The notes: a model not told the origin generated them from the sequence alone. A stretch of DNA of 64,000 nucleotides from Arthrobacter livingstonensis (GCF_003219815.1 NZ_QJVD01000015.1:1-64000), one strand, 5' to 3'. Positions 42,950-51,483 are shown, numbered from the stretch's first letter. A program made the numbers and translations.

Positions 42950-43737
42950 CCAACTTGGAGACAGTCGTGCTCGAAGCGCACAACCTGGTCAAGCGCTACG
43001 GCTCGGTCACCGCGATCAACGGTGCTGAATTTGAGTTGCGCGCCGGCGAAGTGCTTGCCGTCATCGGCGACAACGGAGCCGGAAAGTCCAGCCTGATCAA
43101 AGCGCTCTCCGGGGCACTCGTGCCCGATTCCGGCGAGATCAAGATGGACGGCGAAACGGTCCGGTTCAAGACGACGCTAGATGCCCGGCACCGCGGCATC
43201 GAGACGGTGTACCAGGATCTGGCCGTAATCCCGGCCCTGGACATTGCCAGCAACGTTTTTCTTGGCCGCGAGGTGCGCAAGAAGGGCTTCATGGGCACCG
43301 TGTTGCGCCAACTCGACAAGCCCCACATGCGGTCTGAATCGATGCGCCACCTTTCCGATCTGAAGATCGGCGTCAAGTCGGCAACCCAGGCTGTTGAAAC
43401 CCTGTCGGGCGGTCAGCGGCAAGGGGTGGCGGTGGTCCGGTCCGCGGCCTTCGGCAAACGCGTCATCATCATGGACGAGCCCACCGCAGCCCTCGGCGTC
43501 AAGGAATCGGGGATGGTCATGGACCTCATCCGCCAGATCCGGGAACGCGGCCTGCCCGTGATCCTCATCAGCCACGACATGCCGCACGTCTTCGAGGTTG
43601 CCGACCGGATCCATGTGCACCGCCTGGGCAAGCGCGCGGCGGTCGTGGACCCCAAGGTCCGGAGCATGGCCGAGGTTGTTGCGTTGATGACTGGCGCCTT
43701 GGAGCCGACCGAGGAGGAGCGCGGCGGTGGCGCCTGA
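42946..43737 (+). CDS. Sugar ABC transporter ATP-binding protein (FrcA-like)
   Basis: The 263-residue ATPase has a single nucleotide-binding domain, like FrcA, rather than the doubled RbsA form. Walker A GDNGAGKSSLIKALSG is near residue 39, the Q-loop in ETVYQDLAVIPALD, the signature LSGGQRQGVAVVRS near 150, Walker B VIIMDEPTAAL, and the H-loop in LISHDMPHVF. The start overlaps the permease stop (ATGA) and the end overlaps the kinase start by 11 bases. Confidence 0.93.
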   Translation: MTNLETVVLEAHNLVKRYGSVTAINGAEFELRAGEVLAVIGDNGAGKSSLIKALSGALVPDSGEIKMDGETVRFKTTLDARHRGIETVYQDLAVIPALDIASNVFLGREVRKKGFMGTVLRQLDKPHMRSESMRHLSDLKIGVKSATQAVETLSGGQRQGVAVVRSAAFGKRVIIMDEPTAALGVKESGMVMDLIRQIRERGLPVILISHDMPHVFEVADRIHVHRLGKRAAVVDPKVRSMAEVVALMTGALEPTEEERGGGA

Positions 43738-44686
43738 TCGGCCCGCAGGCCGGCCCCAGGGCATCTTTGTGGGGTTGTCGACCCTGGACATCATCCAACG
43801 GGTCCGGGAATTTCCGGGCCGCAACGCCAAGGCCACGGCATTGCGGCAGGACGTGGCGGGTGGCGGCCCGGCACTCAACGCCGCCGTCGTCTTTTCCAGG
43901 CTCGGCGGCAAGGCAACCTTGGTGACCCGGCTGGGCCACGGGAGCATCTCCACGGTGATCCGCGAGGATCTTCAATCCCGCGGCGTGAACGTTGCCGACC
44001 TCGCCGGGGCCCAGTACCAACCAGCTGTCTCCACCATCACCATCGATGACGGCACGGGCGACCGGCAGATCGTTTCGACCGACGCGCTCGGCCAAAAAGG
44101 CAATTTGGCGCACTCCCTCCCGCCGCACGACCGGGAAATTCGTGCCGTGCTGGACTCCCTCGGCCGCGCCGACGTCATTCATCTTGACGGCCACCATCCG
44201 GACCTGACGCTCGCCGCCGCCCGCTGGGGCAATGATTTGGGCATCCCGCGCGTGGTTGATGCGGGCCGGTGGAAGCAGGTCATGGCGGAACTTGTCCCAC
44301 TTTCAACGGACGTCATCTGCTCGTCCGACTTTGCCGTCCCCGATGGCCATGGTGGGCCGCTGCCGTGGATCCTGGACCAGGGCGCGGAGCTTGCCGCCGT
44401 GACGAACGGGCCCTTCCCCGTGCAGTGGAAGACCCGTCTCGGCGAAGGAAGCGTCGATGTTGAACAGTTCCACGCCGTGGACACGCTGGGTGCGGGCGAT
44501 TTCTTCCATGGAGCATATAGTTTTGCTCGAGCGTTTCACACTATTGCCGGGCGGGGGCCCGACCCTGCGGCATCACTAAGATTTGCGGGCCACATCGCGG
44601 CACTGAAGTGTGCCAGTCCCGGCACCCGGGAATGGCTGGATTCACTTGCCGGCGAATGGCCTCCTGACCATCTGAGAACGGAATGA
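43727..44686 (+). CDS. PfkB family carbohydrate kinase
   Basis: The 319-residue ribokinase-fold enzyme phosphorylates a sugar or sugar phosphate with ATP. The N-terminal region contains DVAGGGPALNAAVVFSRLGG (PfkB signature 1) and the C-terminal VDTLGAGDFFHGAYSFA (signature 2 with the catalytic Asp of GAGD). The GTG start lies within the end of the ATPase gene. In context it could be the second kinase of the pathway, making the bisphosphate for the aldolase, but PfkB specificity cannot be read from motifs. Confidence 0.9.
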   Translation: MAPDRPAGRPQGIFVGLSTLDIIQRVREFPGRNAKATALRQDVAGGGPALNAAVVFSRLGGKATLVTRLGHGSISTVIREDLQSRGVNVADLAGAQYQPAVSTITIDDGTGDRQIVSTDALGQKGNLAHSLPPHDREIRAVLDSLGRADVIHLDGHHPDLTLAAARWGNDLGIPRVVDAGRWKQVMAELVPLSTDVICSSDFAVPDGHGGPLPWILDQGAELAAVTNGPFPVQWKTRLGEGSVDVEQFHAVDTLGAGDFFHGAYSFARAFHTIAGRGPDPAASLRFAGHIAALKCASPGTREWLDSLAGEWPPDHLRTE

Positions 44687-45327
44687 CCATGACCACCCCG
44701 GTCCACCTTGACGATCTAATCAGCAGCGCCGGCGCCCTCGCCGCTGGAGGCGGCAGGGTCATCCTTGGCATCACGGGTGCCCCCGGCGCCGGAAAATCCA
44801 CTGTCGGCACCCGGATCGTGGACAGCCTGGGTCCCGACAAGGCCGTTCTGGTGCCCATGGACGGCTTTCACCTGGCGAATGCAGTGCTGCTTGCGAATGG
44901 TCTCCGCCAGGTCAAGGGCGCCATCGAGACCTTCGACGATGCGGGATATGCCAAGCTGCTCCAACGAATTCGCGAACAAAAGTCCGGCGAAATAATCTAC
45001 GCCCCCAGTTTCAACAGGGACCTCGAAGAGCCCATTGCCGGCAGCATCCCCGTAACGGCTGACGTGCCCCTCGTGGTGACCGAAGGAAACTACCTGCTTG
45101 CCGAGGCGGGCGCGTGGCCGTCAGCCCGAGAGTGCCTTACGGAATCCTGGTTCCTCGACCCCGAACAGGACCGCAGGCACCACTGGCTCATCACCCGCCA
45201 CATGGACTACGGCAAGTCCGCCGAAGACGCACGCTTGTGGGCCCTTGGATCCGACGAGGACAACGCCAGGCTCATCGAAGCCATGGCACACCGGGCAGAC
45301 CGGGTCCTGCGGGTGAAGGGGCTTTAA
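44683..45327 (+). CDS. FrcK-like sugar kinase (uridine-kinase/PanK-like P-loop fold)
   Basis: The 214-residue P-loop kinase has Walker A GAPGAGKSTVGTRI near residues 32-45, MDGFHLANAVL near 59, and VVTEGNYLLAEAGAW near 128, the pattern of the nucleoside/nucleotide kinase family that includes rhizobial FrcK, the kinase encoded with the FrcBCA fructose transporter. Its ATG overlaps the PfkB stop by four bases. It ends the operon and is the candidate first kinase for the imported sugar. Confidence 0.88.
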   Translation: MTMTTPVHLDDLISSAGALAAGGGRVILGITGAPGAGKSTVGTRIVDSLGPDKAVLVPMDGFHLANAVLLANGLRQVKGAIETFDDAGYAKLLQRIREQKSGEIIYAPSFNRDLEEPIAGSIPVTADVPLVVTEGNYLLAEAGAWPSARECLTESWFLDPEQDRRHHWLITRHMDYGKSAEDARLWALGSDEDNARLIEAMAHRADRVLRVKGL

Positions 45328-45413
45328 GGAGACACTTAGCCGTCTTGGTCCAAGGTCAGGCGACCGGCGCGGTCCCCAGCCGGGGCAAGGCCCGGACAAC
45401 GCGGCACCCCTGG

Positions 45414-46037
45414 TCAGTCCCGCCCCGGCACGGCCCCGTGCAGGGCGTTGCGGACCAGCTCGTCGGCGAATTCGAGCGTCAGCGGCTCGTCGGGGATGAG
45501 GAGGCGGTGATAGCAGGCGCCCCACAGCTGGTCGACGATGACGTCCAGGGAGAATCCATCGCGGAGCTGGCCGCGGTCCCGGGCGCGCTGGAGCGCCGCG
45601 ATTGCCAGGTCCCGCCGCGGCCGGGAATATGCGGCCGAGAAGGCCGCCCGCAGGGCCGGATCAGTCTGCGCGGCGCCAATCAGCTCCACAATGACCGTGC
45701 CGGCGCCCTCCTCCGTCATGAGGTGGACGAAGGCGCGCAGCTGCGTGCGCAGGTCCGCCTCGATGCCGCCCGTATCGGGGAACTCAAGGCTGTGCTCGAC
45801 GCGGGCGAAGTAGGCCTCGGCCGCCAAGGCACCGGCGCTGGGCCACCACTTGTACAGGGTCGTCTTGCTGGAAGCTGCGAGCGCAGCAACCTTGTCGAAC
45901 GTCACCGCCCCCAGCCCCTGCTCGAACAGCAGGGTGGCCGCGGCGTCTACCACCCTCCCCCTGACCTCGGCGGCCGGCCTGCGGCCGCGGCCGCGCCGTT
46001 CCGGCAGGGCGGCACTGGATACACTTTTTATGGACAT
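45414..46037 (-). CDS. TetR/AcrR family regulator
   Basis: The 207-residue repressor has its helix-turn-helix at about residues 25-70 (EVRGRVVDAAATLLFEQGLG, TFDKVAALAASSKTTLYKWW) and a TetR_C_33-like C-terminal part. I prefer ATG 46037 over the ATG three codons earlier because CATAAT lies seven bases upstream with TTGTAC 16 bases before it, giving a leaderless start. It is divergent from the SDR gene, with a perfect inverted repeat over the junction; it should repress both. Confidence 0.88.
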   Translation of the reverse strand: MSIKSVSSAALPERRGRGRRPAAEVRGRVVDAAATLLFEQGLGAVTFDKVAALAASSKTTLYKWWPSAGALAAEAYFARVEHSLEFPDTGGIEADLRTQLRAFVHLMTEEGAGTVIVELIGAAQTDPALRAAFSAAYSRPRRDLAIAALQRARDRGQLRDGFSLDVIVDQLWGACYHRLLIPDEPLTLEFADELVRNALHGAVPGRD

Positions 46038-46046
46038 GTTGTCCAT
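46030..46046. promoter_or_regulatory. Perfect inverted repeat, probable TetR operator
   Basis: ATGGACATGTTGTCCAT has perfect seven-base arms around TGT. It covers the regulator's own start codon and the -35 (TTGTCC, 46040-46045) of the divergent SDR promoter. Confidence 0.65.
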
Positions 46047-46072
46047 TATGGCATAGTCTCACTAGTGTACAA
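46045..46072 (-). promoter_or_regulatory. Leaderless tetR promoter
   Basis: Minus strand: TTGTAC (46067-46072), 16 bases, CATAAT (46045-46050), then seven bases to ATG 46037. Confidence 0.55.
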
Positions 46073-46093
46073 CTTGTGCATTTAGGAGACGTA

Positions 46094-46831
46094 ATGGAAG
46101 AACAGCAGATCCGCAGCGCGATCGTGACCGGCGCATCCGGAGGCATTGGGCGCGCCGTCGCCGAACGCCTCGCATCCGACGGCGTGGCTGTCGTGGCCCA
46201 TTACAGCGGGAACCGACGGCGGGCCGAGGAAGTGGCCGAGACGATCCGCGCCGCGGGCGGCCGGTCCATCGCCGTTGGCGGGGACGTTGCGGACGGGGCC
46301 GCCATGGGGGCATTGTTCGATGCGGCGGAGGAAGCGTTCGGCGGGGTCGACGTCGTCGTGCACACCGCTGGCATCATGCCGCTCGCGCCGCTCGCCGAGC
46401 TGGACCTCGACGTGTTCGACCAGGTCCAGCGCACCAACGTGCGCGGCACCGCCGTCGTCGCCCAACAGGCGGCGCGCCGCGTGCGTCCGGGCGGGGCGGT
46501 TGTGCTTTTCTCCACGAGCATCACCCGGCTGCAGTCGCCTGGCTATGCTGCGTATGCGATGTCAAAGGGCGCGGTGGAGGCGCTCACCTTAATCCTGGCG
46601 CGCGAGCTGCGCGGCCGCGACGTCACGGTCAACACTGTCGCCCCTGGCCCCACCGACACTCCGCTGTTCCGCGAAGGCAAGCCGCAGCAGCTCATCGACA
46701 CCATTGCCGGCCTGAACCCCATGGGGCGCCTGGGCGCCCCCGGCGACATCGCCGACGTCGTCGCAGCCCTTGCCGGCCCGCTCCGCTGGGTCAACGGACA
46801 GGTCCTCTACGCGAACGGCGGCGCGGCTTGA
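46094..46831 (+). CDS. Short-chain dehydrogenase/reductase
   Basis: The 245-residue classical SDR has TGASGGIGRAVAERLASDGV near residue 12, VVVHTAGIMPLAPL (the NNAG position, here HTAG), the catalytic serine in LFSTSIT, the YAMSKGAVEAL (YxxxK) motif near 155, and NTVAPGPTDTPLF. The ATG is six bases from AGGAG. A TTGTCC-N18-TAGTGT promoter overlaps the TetR operator. The HTAG replacement at NNAG is seen in active family members. The substrate is unknown. Confidence 0.92.
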   Translation: MEEQQIRSAIVTGASGGIGRAVAERLASDGVAVVAHYSGNRRRAEEVAETIRAAGGRSIAVGGDVADGAAMGALFDAAEEAFGGVDVVVHTAGIMPLAPLAELDLDVFDQVQRTNVRGTAVVAQQAARRVRPGGAVVLFSTSITRLQSPGYAAYAMSKGAVEALTLILARELRGRDVTVNTVAPGPTDTPLFREGKPQQLIDTIAGLNPMGRLGAPGDIADVVAALAGPLRWVNGQVLYANGGAA

Positions 46832-46851
46832 GCCGGGCGTAGGCGGAAGCG

Positions 46852-47232
46852 GTGAAGCAGCTGCCGCGCGAGGGACCGCTGGACCTGGGCGCAACCCTCG
46901 CCGAACAGCGCCCGCTGCTGGATGCGCTGATGGCTGCCCGTCCCTGCCGTCAGGTGTGCGCACGTCCCGCGGCAGTCTGGGCGGCGTTCCCGTCGTCGAG
47001 GTGTTGGCTGATGGGGCCGACGCCGTTGCCGCCTACCGCGGGCTGCATGCCTCAGGCGTGCCGCATGTGTTCCAGGGCATTGCCGCCGAACTGGACGAGG
47101 GCGCCGCCGCCCTGGAGTCCACGGGCAGGTTCCCGTGCAGCCACCTGGGCGCTGAACGGCCTTACGGTGGCAGGCCTCCCCAGTGCCACCTGGGACCGGA
47201 ACGGAACCATCACTGCAGTGCGGCGTCAATGA
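46852..47232 (+). pseudogene. Fragmented gene of unknown family downstream of the SDR
   Basis: Coding-like pieces alternate between two plus-strand frames: LPREGPLDLGATLAEQRPLL then DALMAARP in the first, GGVPVVEVLADGADAVAAYR then GLHASGVPHVFQGIAAELDE and GAAALESTGRF in the second, and LTVAGLPSATWDRNGTITAV again in the first, ending at TGA 47232. At least two indels are needed. The middle loosely recalls the start of an alpha/beta hydrolase, but I cannot assign it. Confidence 0.35.
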
Positions 47233-47253
47233 CATGAAGCGGGGACTGAACCG

Positions 47254-47832
47254 TCACCGGTAACTTGGCTGTTCCCCGGCGGGATCGGCCACAACAACGT
47301 CCAGGCGCGGATCCGCCAGAAGCCCGTTGATGGCCCCGACGCCGGCCCCGATCCCGGCCCAGTGCGGGTCGACGTCGTTGGCCACGCACCAGGCATGATC
47401 GGCGGCCCAGACAAATGCGGGGTCCGGGGTCCACTGCCGCGGTGAGGGCCGGCCGCTGCTCGGAATATCCCATTCGAGGGGCTCGGCGACACTGCCATGG
47501 AACAGAAAATACGAACGGTTCGGCACCGCCACCCTCGGTCCGTCCAGCTCCTGCGCCCAACCGTCCCAAAAGGCGAAGTGGCAATCCACCTGCGTGCTGG
47601 TATGCGACGCCAGCACGGTCAGGACTGCCTGAAGCACCCCGGTCTCCGACAGGACGCCTTCGGCATCGGCATCGTTTTCGCTTAGGCACTCATAAGCGGG
47701 GTCGGGCAGGAACCGCACCCGCGAATGGGCGGGAAAGGCGGACGGACCGAACGAAACCAGCTGCTGGCAAGGGAGCTCGGCAGCTGTGAGCCAGTCCGCG
47801 TCCGAGACGTCGGAGCAGGGCGTGAGCATCAT
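47254..47832 (-). CDS. Hypothetical protein (192 aa)
   Basis: The protein has ordered, aromatic-rich segments (LVSFGPSAFPAHSRVRFLPD, CHFAFWDGWAQEL, VAVPNRSYFLFHGSVAEPLE) and WTPDPAFVWAADHAWCVAND, DVDPHWAGIGAG. It looks like an intact soluble protein of a conserved hypothetical family that I cannot name. TAGGCT lies six bases before ATG 47832 (47839-47844), a good leaderless signal. Confidence 0.75.
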   Translation of the reverse strand: MMLTPCSDVSDADWLTAAELPCQQLVSFGPSAFPAHSRVRFLPDPAYECLSENDADAEGVLSETGVLQAVLTVLASHTSTQVDCHFAFWDGWAQELDGPRVAVPNRSYFLFHGSVAEPLEWDIPSSGRPSPRQWTPDPAFVWAADHAWCVANDVDPHWAGIGAGVGAINGLLADPRLDVVVADPAGEQPSYR

Positions 47833-47838
47833 GATCCG

Positions 47839-47844
47839 AGCCTA
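47839..47844 (-). promoter_or_regulatory. -10 box of leaderless promoter
   Basis: TAGGCT on the minus strand is six bases upstream of ATG 47832; no SD is present. Confidence 0.5.
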
Positions 47845-48022
47845 ACTGGGCGGCGCCTGCTCCGAACCCACTGCAACGGGGGGAATGAAGAACATGGTCC
47901 AAAATGTCTGGCGGGCTTCACGGGCGGTTCGGCGGTGGCTACAGTTTTAGTAGCACTTTGACGAACGGGAAATGCGGGTTCTTCGCAGCGGTCACGCGGG
48001 AGCGAATCCGAGGAGGAAATTG

Positions 48023-48208
48023 ATGGGCAGGCAGGAGCATTCACCGGGCACCCGCATTCACGAGGGCGGGTACGGCGCACCCATGCCAGAGGACGAGATG
48101 CCGGACACGGCGGCGGCCACGGACGCAACGGATCCCGCACGGCGGGAGGAGGGGACCGGCGTCGAACCTTCTGAAGCCGCCTCGCAGGACGGGCGAACAA
48201 AATCATAG
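48023..48208 (+). CDS. Small acidic hypothetical protein (61 aa)
   Basis: ATG 48023 has GAGGAGG about six bases upstream. The product begins MGRQEHSPGTRIHEGGYGAP and is otherwise low-complexity, acidic and probably disordered. The next gene (zinc finger) begins 11 bases after its stop, so the two form a small operon. Confidence 0.6.
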   Translation: MGRQEHSPGTRIHEGGYGAPMPEDEMPDTAAATDATDPARREEGTGVEPSEAASQDGRTKS

Positions 48209-48219
48209 GAGATGACCCC

Positions 48220-48567
48220 ATGGAGACAGTACCGGGAATAGACGTTTCAGTTCCACCCGCCGGAACAGGCTGTGCTGAATGCGAGGCCGGCGGCGGATGG
48301 TGGCTGCACCTGCGACGCTGCACCCAATGCGGGCACATCGGATGCTGTGACTCCTCACCCGGCCAGCATGCGACGGCCCACGCACAATCAACGGGGCACC
48401 CAATCATGTGCAGCTTTGAGCCGGGCGAAGACTGGTTTTGGAACTACGACACTTCCGCCTACGTCGACGGACCCGAGTTGCCGCCGCCGGCACATCGACC
48501 GCGCAACCAAACGGCGCCCGGGCCCGCCCCACGCGTCCCCGGCGACTGGTCCAATCACCTGCACTAG
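48220..48567 (+). CDS. UBP-type zinc finger protein
   Basis: The 115-residue protein contains CAECEAGGGWWLHLRRCTQC, GHIGCCDSSPGQHATAHAQS, TGHPI: paired CxxC motifs and the following histidines form a ZnF-UBP fold, known in eukaryotic deubiquitinases for binding the C-terminal Gly-Gly of ubiquitin. Standalone copies are common in actinobacteria, where the ligand is unknown. AGGAG precedes the ATG. A proline-rich tail follows the finger. Confidence 0.88.
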   Translation: METVPGIDVSVPPAGTGCAECEAGGGWWLHLRRCTQCGHIGCCDSSPGQHATAHAQSTGHPIMCSFEPGEDWFWNYDTSAYVDGPELPPPAHRPRNQTAPGPAPRVPGDWSNHLH

Positions 48568-48639
48568 GAAACACCGTCCATCACTGCCGGCAATGCCGCC
48601 GGGCCATAAGCCACTGGCCCGGCGGCGTACACCCGCCGC

Positions 48640-49527
48640 TTAAGCGGTGCGGAAGTAGTGCCCCGCCTCCAGGTCCTCGATAAGGCCCGGGTGAGTCGGC
48701 TCCCAGCCAAACAACTCACGGGTGATGACGCTGGAGGAGCGGCCGCCCAGGCTCAGGATGGGACCAAGGAAGCCAAAGTGGTCAGCGGCGTCCGCAGGGT
48801 CAACGCTCTGAACGGGAACATTGAGGTGGCGGCCCATGACCTCGGCAATCTGGCGCAAGGGCACCTCTTCATCGCCCACGGCGTGCAACACCGTTCCCGC
48901 GGGAGCGTTCTCCAGCGCCAGGCGGAACAAGTGCGCGGCGTCGAGGCGGTGCACGGCCGGCCACACGTTGCTGCCGTCGCCCACGTAACCCGAGATGGCC
49001 TTCTCCCGGGCAACGCCAACAAGTACCGCCATGAATCCGTGGTCGCCGTCGCCATGCACGCTCGGTGACAGCCGCACGGCGGACGAACGAATCCCCCGGT
49101 CCTTGAAACTGAGCAAATTGCGTTCCGTTTGAAGGCGCGGGGACCAGTTTGACGCTGGATCCGGCCGGTCGGTTTCAACCGCGGCCGAACCCAAGAGCCC
49201 CGAGGCGGCCACCAGCGGCCGGCCGGTGCCTTCCAGCAGGTCCCCGAAAAGCTGGACGGCAGCGGCGTCATCAGCTGCGGCGTCGTTGTGCCGGCTGAAA
49301 TCGTGGTTGAAGGCGGTGTGAATGATGCCATCAGCCCCCTCGGCGCCCGCACGCAGGCTGTCAAGGTCGGTGATTTCCCCGCGCTGAACTTCAGCGCCGG
49401 CGGCCCTAATGGCTTTCGCTGAGGCGTCCGACCGCGCGAGCCCGACTACCGTGTGGCCTGCAGAAGTGAGTTCGGCGGTGACGGCAGAGCCGACCCAGCC
49501 TGAAGCTCCGGTTACAAAAACTCGCAT
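48640..49527 (-). CDS. Extended SDR / NAD-dependent epimerase-like oxidoreductase
   Basis: The 295-residue protein has the atypical-SDR cofactor motif VFVTGASGWVGSAVTAEL at the N-terminus, VVGLARSDASAKAIRAAGAE near 36, and a C-terminal substrate domain (LHAVGDEEVPLRQIAEVMGR, ELFGWEPTHPGLIEDLEAGH). GGGAGG lies eight bases before ATG 49527. It is divergent from the TetR gene at 49650, with two TGTCAG-type palindromes between, so it is probably repressed by that TetR. The substrate is unknown. Confidence 0.9.
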   Translation of the reverse strand: MRVFVTGASGWVGSAVTAELTSAGHTVVGLARSDASAKAIRAAGAEVQRGEITDLDSLRAGAEGADGIIHTAFNHDFSRHNDAAADDAAAVQLFGDLLEGTGRPLVAASGLLGSAAVETDRPDPASNWSPRLQTERNLLSFKDRGIRSSAVRLSPSVHGDGDHGFMAVLVGVAREKAISGYVGDGSNVWPAVHRLDAAHLFRLALENAPAGTVLHAVGDEEVPLRQIAEVMGRHLNVPVQSVDPADAADHFGFLGPILSLGGRSSSVITRELFGWEPTHPGLIEDLEAGHYFRTA

Positions 49528-49582
49528 GAGATAAACCTCCCGTTGGGGCTGGCCGCTCACTGCACCGCATGCGCAGAAAACG

Positions 49583-49633
49583 TTGATGTCAGTCACTGAC
49601 ATCAACAATACATCTAATGTCAGTCGCTGTCAT
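49583..49633. promoter_or_regulatory. Twin palindromes, probable TetR operators
   Basis: A 23-base palindrome (49583-49605; core GATGTCAGTCACTGACATC) and a related one (ATGTCAGTCGCTGTCAT, 49617-49633) lie 31 bases apart, centre to centre. The second sits just before the tetR -10 box. The shared half-site ATGTCAG suggests one dimeric regulator at both. Confidence 0.7.
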
Positions 49634-49637
49634 CAGA

Positions 49638-49643
49638 TAGAAT
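49638..49643 (+). promoter_or_regulatory. -10 box of leaderless tetR promoter
   Basis: TAGAAT is six bases upstream of ATG 49650; there is no SD. Confidence 0.55.
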
Positions 49644-49649
49644 CAATCC

Positions 49650-50216
49650 ATGAGTAGATGGGAACCCGATGCCCGCGGACGGCTTCAGCGGGCAGCGATG
49701 GAGCTTTATGTGGAGCACGGTTTCGAGCAAACCACCGTGGCGGAGATCGCCGAACGGGCCGGACTTACAGAACGCACCTTCTTCCGCCACTTTGCCGACA
49801 AGCGGGAGGTCCTGTTCTTCGGCCAGGAGGCGCTGCTGGAATTATTTGTCTCTTCCGTGGCGCAGGCTCCCGAGGGCACGGCACCGTTTGAAATGGCTGC
49901 CGCCGCACTCCACGCGGTTTCTGGTGTATTTGAGGATCGCCGCCCCTGGTCCCTGGAGCGCCATCGCGTCATCAGCGCCAACCCCGCACTTGCGGAACGT
50001 GAGCAGTCCAAAATGGCCCGCCTCTCGGAAGCGGTCGGCACCGCCTTGCGGGACCGCAATATTTCCGAACCCACGGCCAGCCTGACGGCGAGCTCCTGCA
50101 TCTCGGTGTTCCACATCGCCTTTCAGACTTGGATCGCCGAGGACAACACGCGCGGATTCCCGCAGATAGTCACGGAGACGCTGGACGCACTGAAGGCAGT
50201 CACCGCCGGCACGTGA
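49650..50216 (+). CDS. TetR family regulator
   Basis: The 188-residue repressor has its helix-turn-helix at about residues 10-52 (RLQRAAMELYVEHGFEQTTV, AEIAERAGLTERTFFRHFAD) and a helical C-terminal sensor domain. It is transcribed leaderless and divergently from the epimerase-like oxidoreductase. The twin palindromes between them are placed to let it repress both genes. The inducer is unknown. Confidence 0.92.
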   Translation: MSRWEPDARGRLQRAAMELYVEHGFEQTTVAEIAERAGLTERTFFRHFADKREVLFFGQEALLELFVSSVAQAPEGTAPFEMAAAALHAVSGVFEDRRPWSLERHRVISANPALAEREQSKMARLSEAVGTALRDRNISEPTASLTASSCISVFHIAFQTWIAEDNTRGFPQIVTETLDALKAVTAGT

Positions 50217-50312
50217 TGCCGGCAGCAACTGCCTTCAGTGATTGATCCTTCAATGACCGATCCCTCAGTGATTGGTGCGCGTCAACATCGCTGGTGACGT
50301 CGCACAAACCAA

Positions 50313-50690
50313 TTAGCGCTGCGAGGCGGGTGGCTCGTCAATGGCGGACCGGTCGGCGTCACCGAGCACTGCGCCCAGTTCCTGAGAGTCCTCGCCCGGC
50401 TCGCCTCGCGGGATGTCTTCGCCGCCACCCCTGGCGTTGGGGTCCTCGGACTGTTGGCTTTGATTCTGGCTATCAGTGGTGAATGCGCCACCGCGTTCCC
50501 AGCTGAAGCGCACGCCGGCCGATCCGTCGTTGGGCCGGCTCACTTCCGTGGTGATCTCGGCTTCCGGGGATCCCATTACCCTAAGCTTGTCCTGGTATGA
50601 ACCAGTCACTTCCTCAAGGCTCTGCTGGGTCCACTCCCCCGGCCGCAGCCGCGTGGAAATCTCCACCGGTTCCGCATTTGACGCTGTCAT
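50313..50690 (-). CDS. Hypothetical acidic protein with disordered tail
   Basis: The 125-residue protein has a folded-looking N-terminal half of about 72 residues (VEISTRLRPGEWTQQSLEEV, ITTEVSRPNDGSAGVRFSWE) and a Gln/Asp/Glu/Gly-rich disordered tail. ATG 50690 has GGGAG seven bases upstream. I recognise no family. It stands beside the NHEJ genes on the minus strand, ahead of the SAP-like protein gene by 119 bases. Confidence 0.6.
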   Translation of the reverse strand: MTASNAEPVEISTRLRPGEWTQQSLEEVTGSYQDKLRVMGSPEAEITTEVSRPNDGSAGVRFSWERGGAFTTDSQNQSQQSEDPNARGGGEDIPRGEPGEDSQELGAVLGDADRSAIDEPPASQR

Positions 50691-50809
50691 TTGGCTCTCC
50701 CAACATATTTGATCAGACATATTTGATCCGGCGAAATTCCAGCTTCGGGCACGCAGTGGTTGCGGTGCCGCTGGCACACCATGAACTGCGCAGGGCCCTG
50801 AACTGCCGG

Positions 50810-51076
50810 CTATGAATTGCGCAGGGAATCAATCAACTCCTGCTTGCGCTGACCGGAATATCCTTTCAGTCCGATCTCCTTGGCCTTGGCGCGCAAGTGG
50901 TCCACGGTCCAGTCGTCATAGGATCCGGCCTTACCGCCCTTTCGGCCAACGGATTCGCGCCCCTTCTTGGCGGCGGCATTGGAGATCCTGGCGGCCTTTT
51001 CCTTGGACGCGCCGTCGTCCCGCAATTCCTCGTACAGTTCGGGATCTTTTAGGCTTGGGTTCTTTTTCCCTGGCAT
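50810..51076 (-). CDS. Small basic DUF7218-like protein with SAP/Rho-N-like C-terminus
   Basis: The 88-residue basic protein combines an N-terminal part (KNPSLKDPELYEELRDDGAS, KEKAARISNAAAKKG) with a C-terminal helix-extended loop-helix, YDDWTVDHLRAKAKEIGLKG then YSGQRKQELIDSLR, which is the SAP/Rho-N DNA-binding pattern. Such small proteins are encoded near Ku and LigD in several actinobacteria, and some Ku proteins carry a SAP-like tail, so a role in holding DNA ends is plausible but inferred. GAGGTG precedes ATG 51076. Confidence 0.75.
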   Translation of the reverse strand: MPGKKNPSLKDPELYEELRDDGASKEKAARISNAAAKKGRESVGRKGGKAGSYDDWTVDHLRAKAKEIGLKGYSGQRKQELIDSLRNS

Positions 51077-51483
51077 GTCCCCACCTCTCGCTTGCGATTC
51101 AGTGCGGACACCAGCCCGCGCTTGGAACACTGCAGCTACATTTTCCACGCTAAGGGCGGAGGCGCACGGACGCAAGCGTCGGGCAGCAATGCGCACGCAT
51201 CCACTCTTGGATGACACCCGCGCACACGGTCCGCCTGTCTGAAATTGTGTGCAGTAAATAAGGGTGGCAGGGGCCACCGCGGCCCGTTAGAGTACAAACT
51301 ACCGGCACCACGACAAGGTCATTCCCCAACCACGTCCGCGGCCGCAAAAGTCGCATTCCCCATGACAAACCCTTTCAATAGATGGAATAAATGGCGGAGA
51401 CGACGATGGCGCTCAAGGGAGATTCCTGAGGGGATTCACCGTTCCTTGCGAGGTATCGCAAGTAGCTACGGAAAGGATCCGAC
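51077..51483. other. Intergenic region of the NHEJ island
   Basis: This gap separates the divergent SAP-like and SDR-LigD genes and must hold their promoters. A short hairpin GGTGGC-N4-GCCACC occurs near 51264. An Arg-rich frame starting at 51361 has no ribosome site and was not accepted as a gene. Confidence 0.45.
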
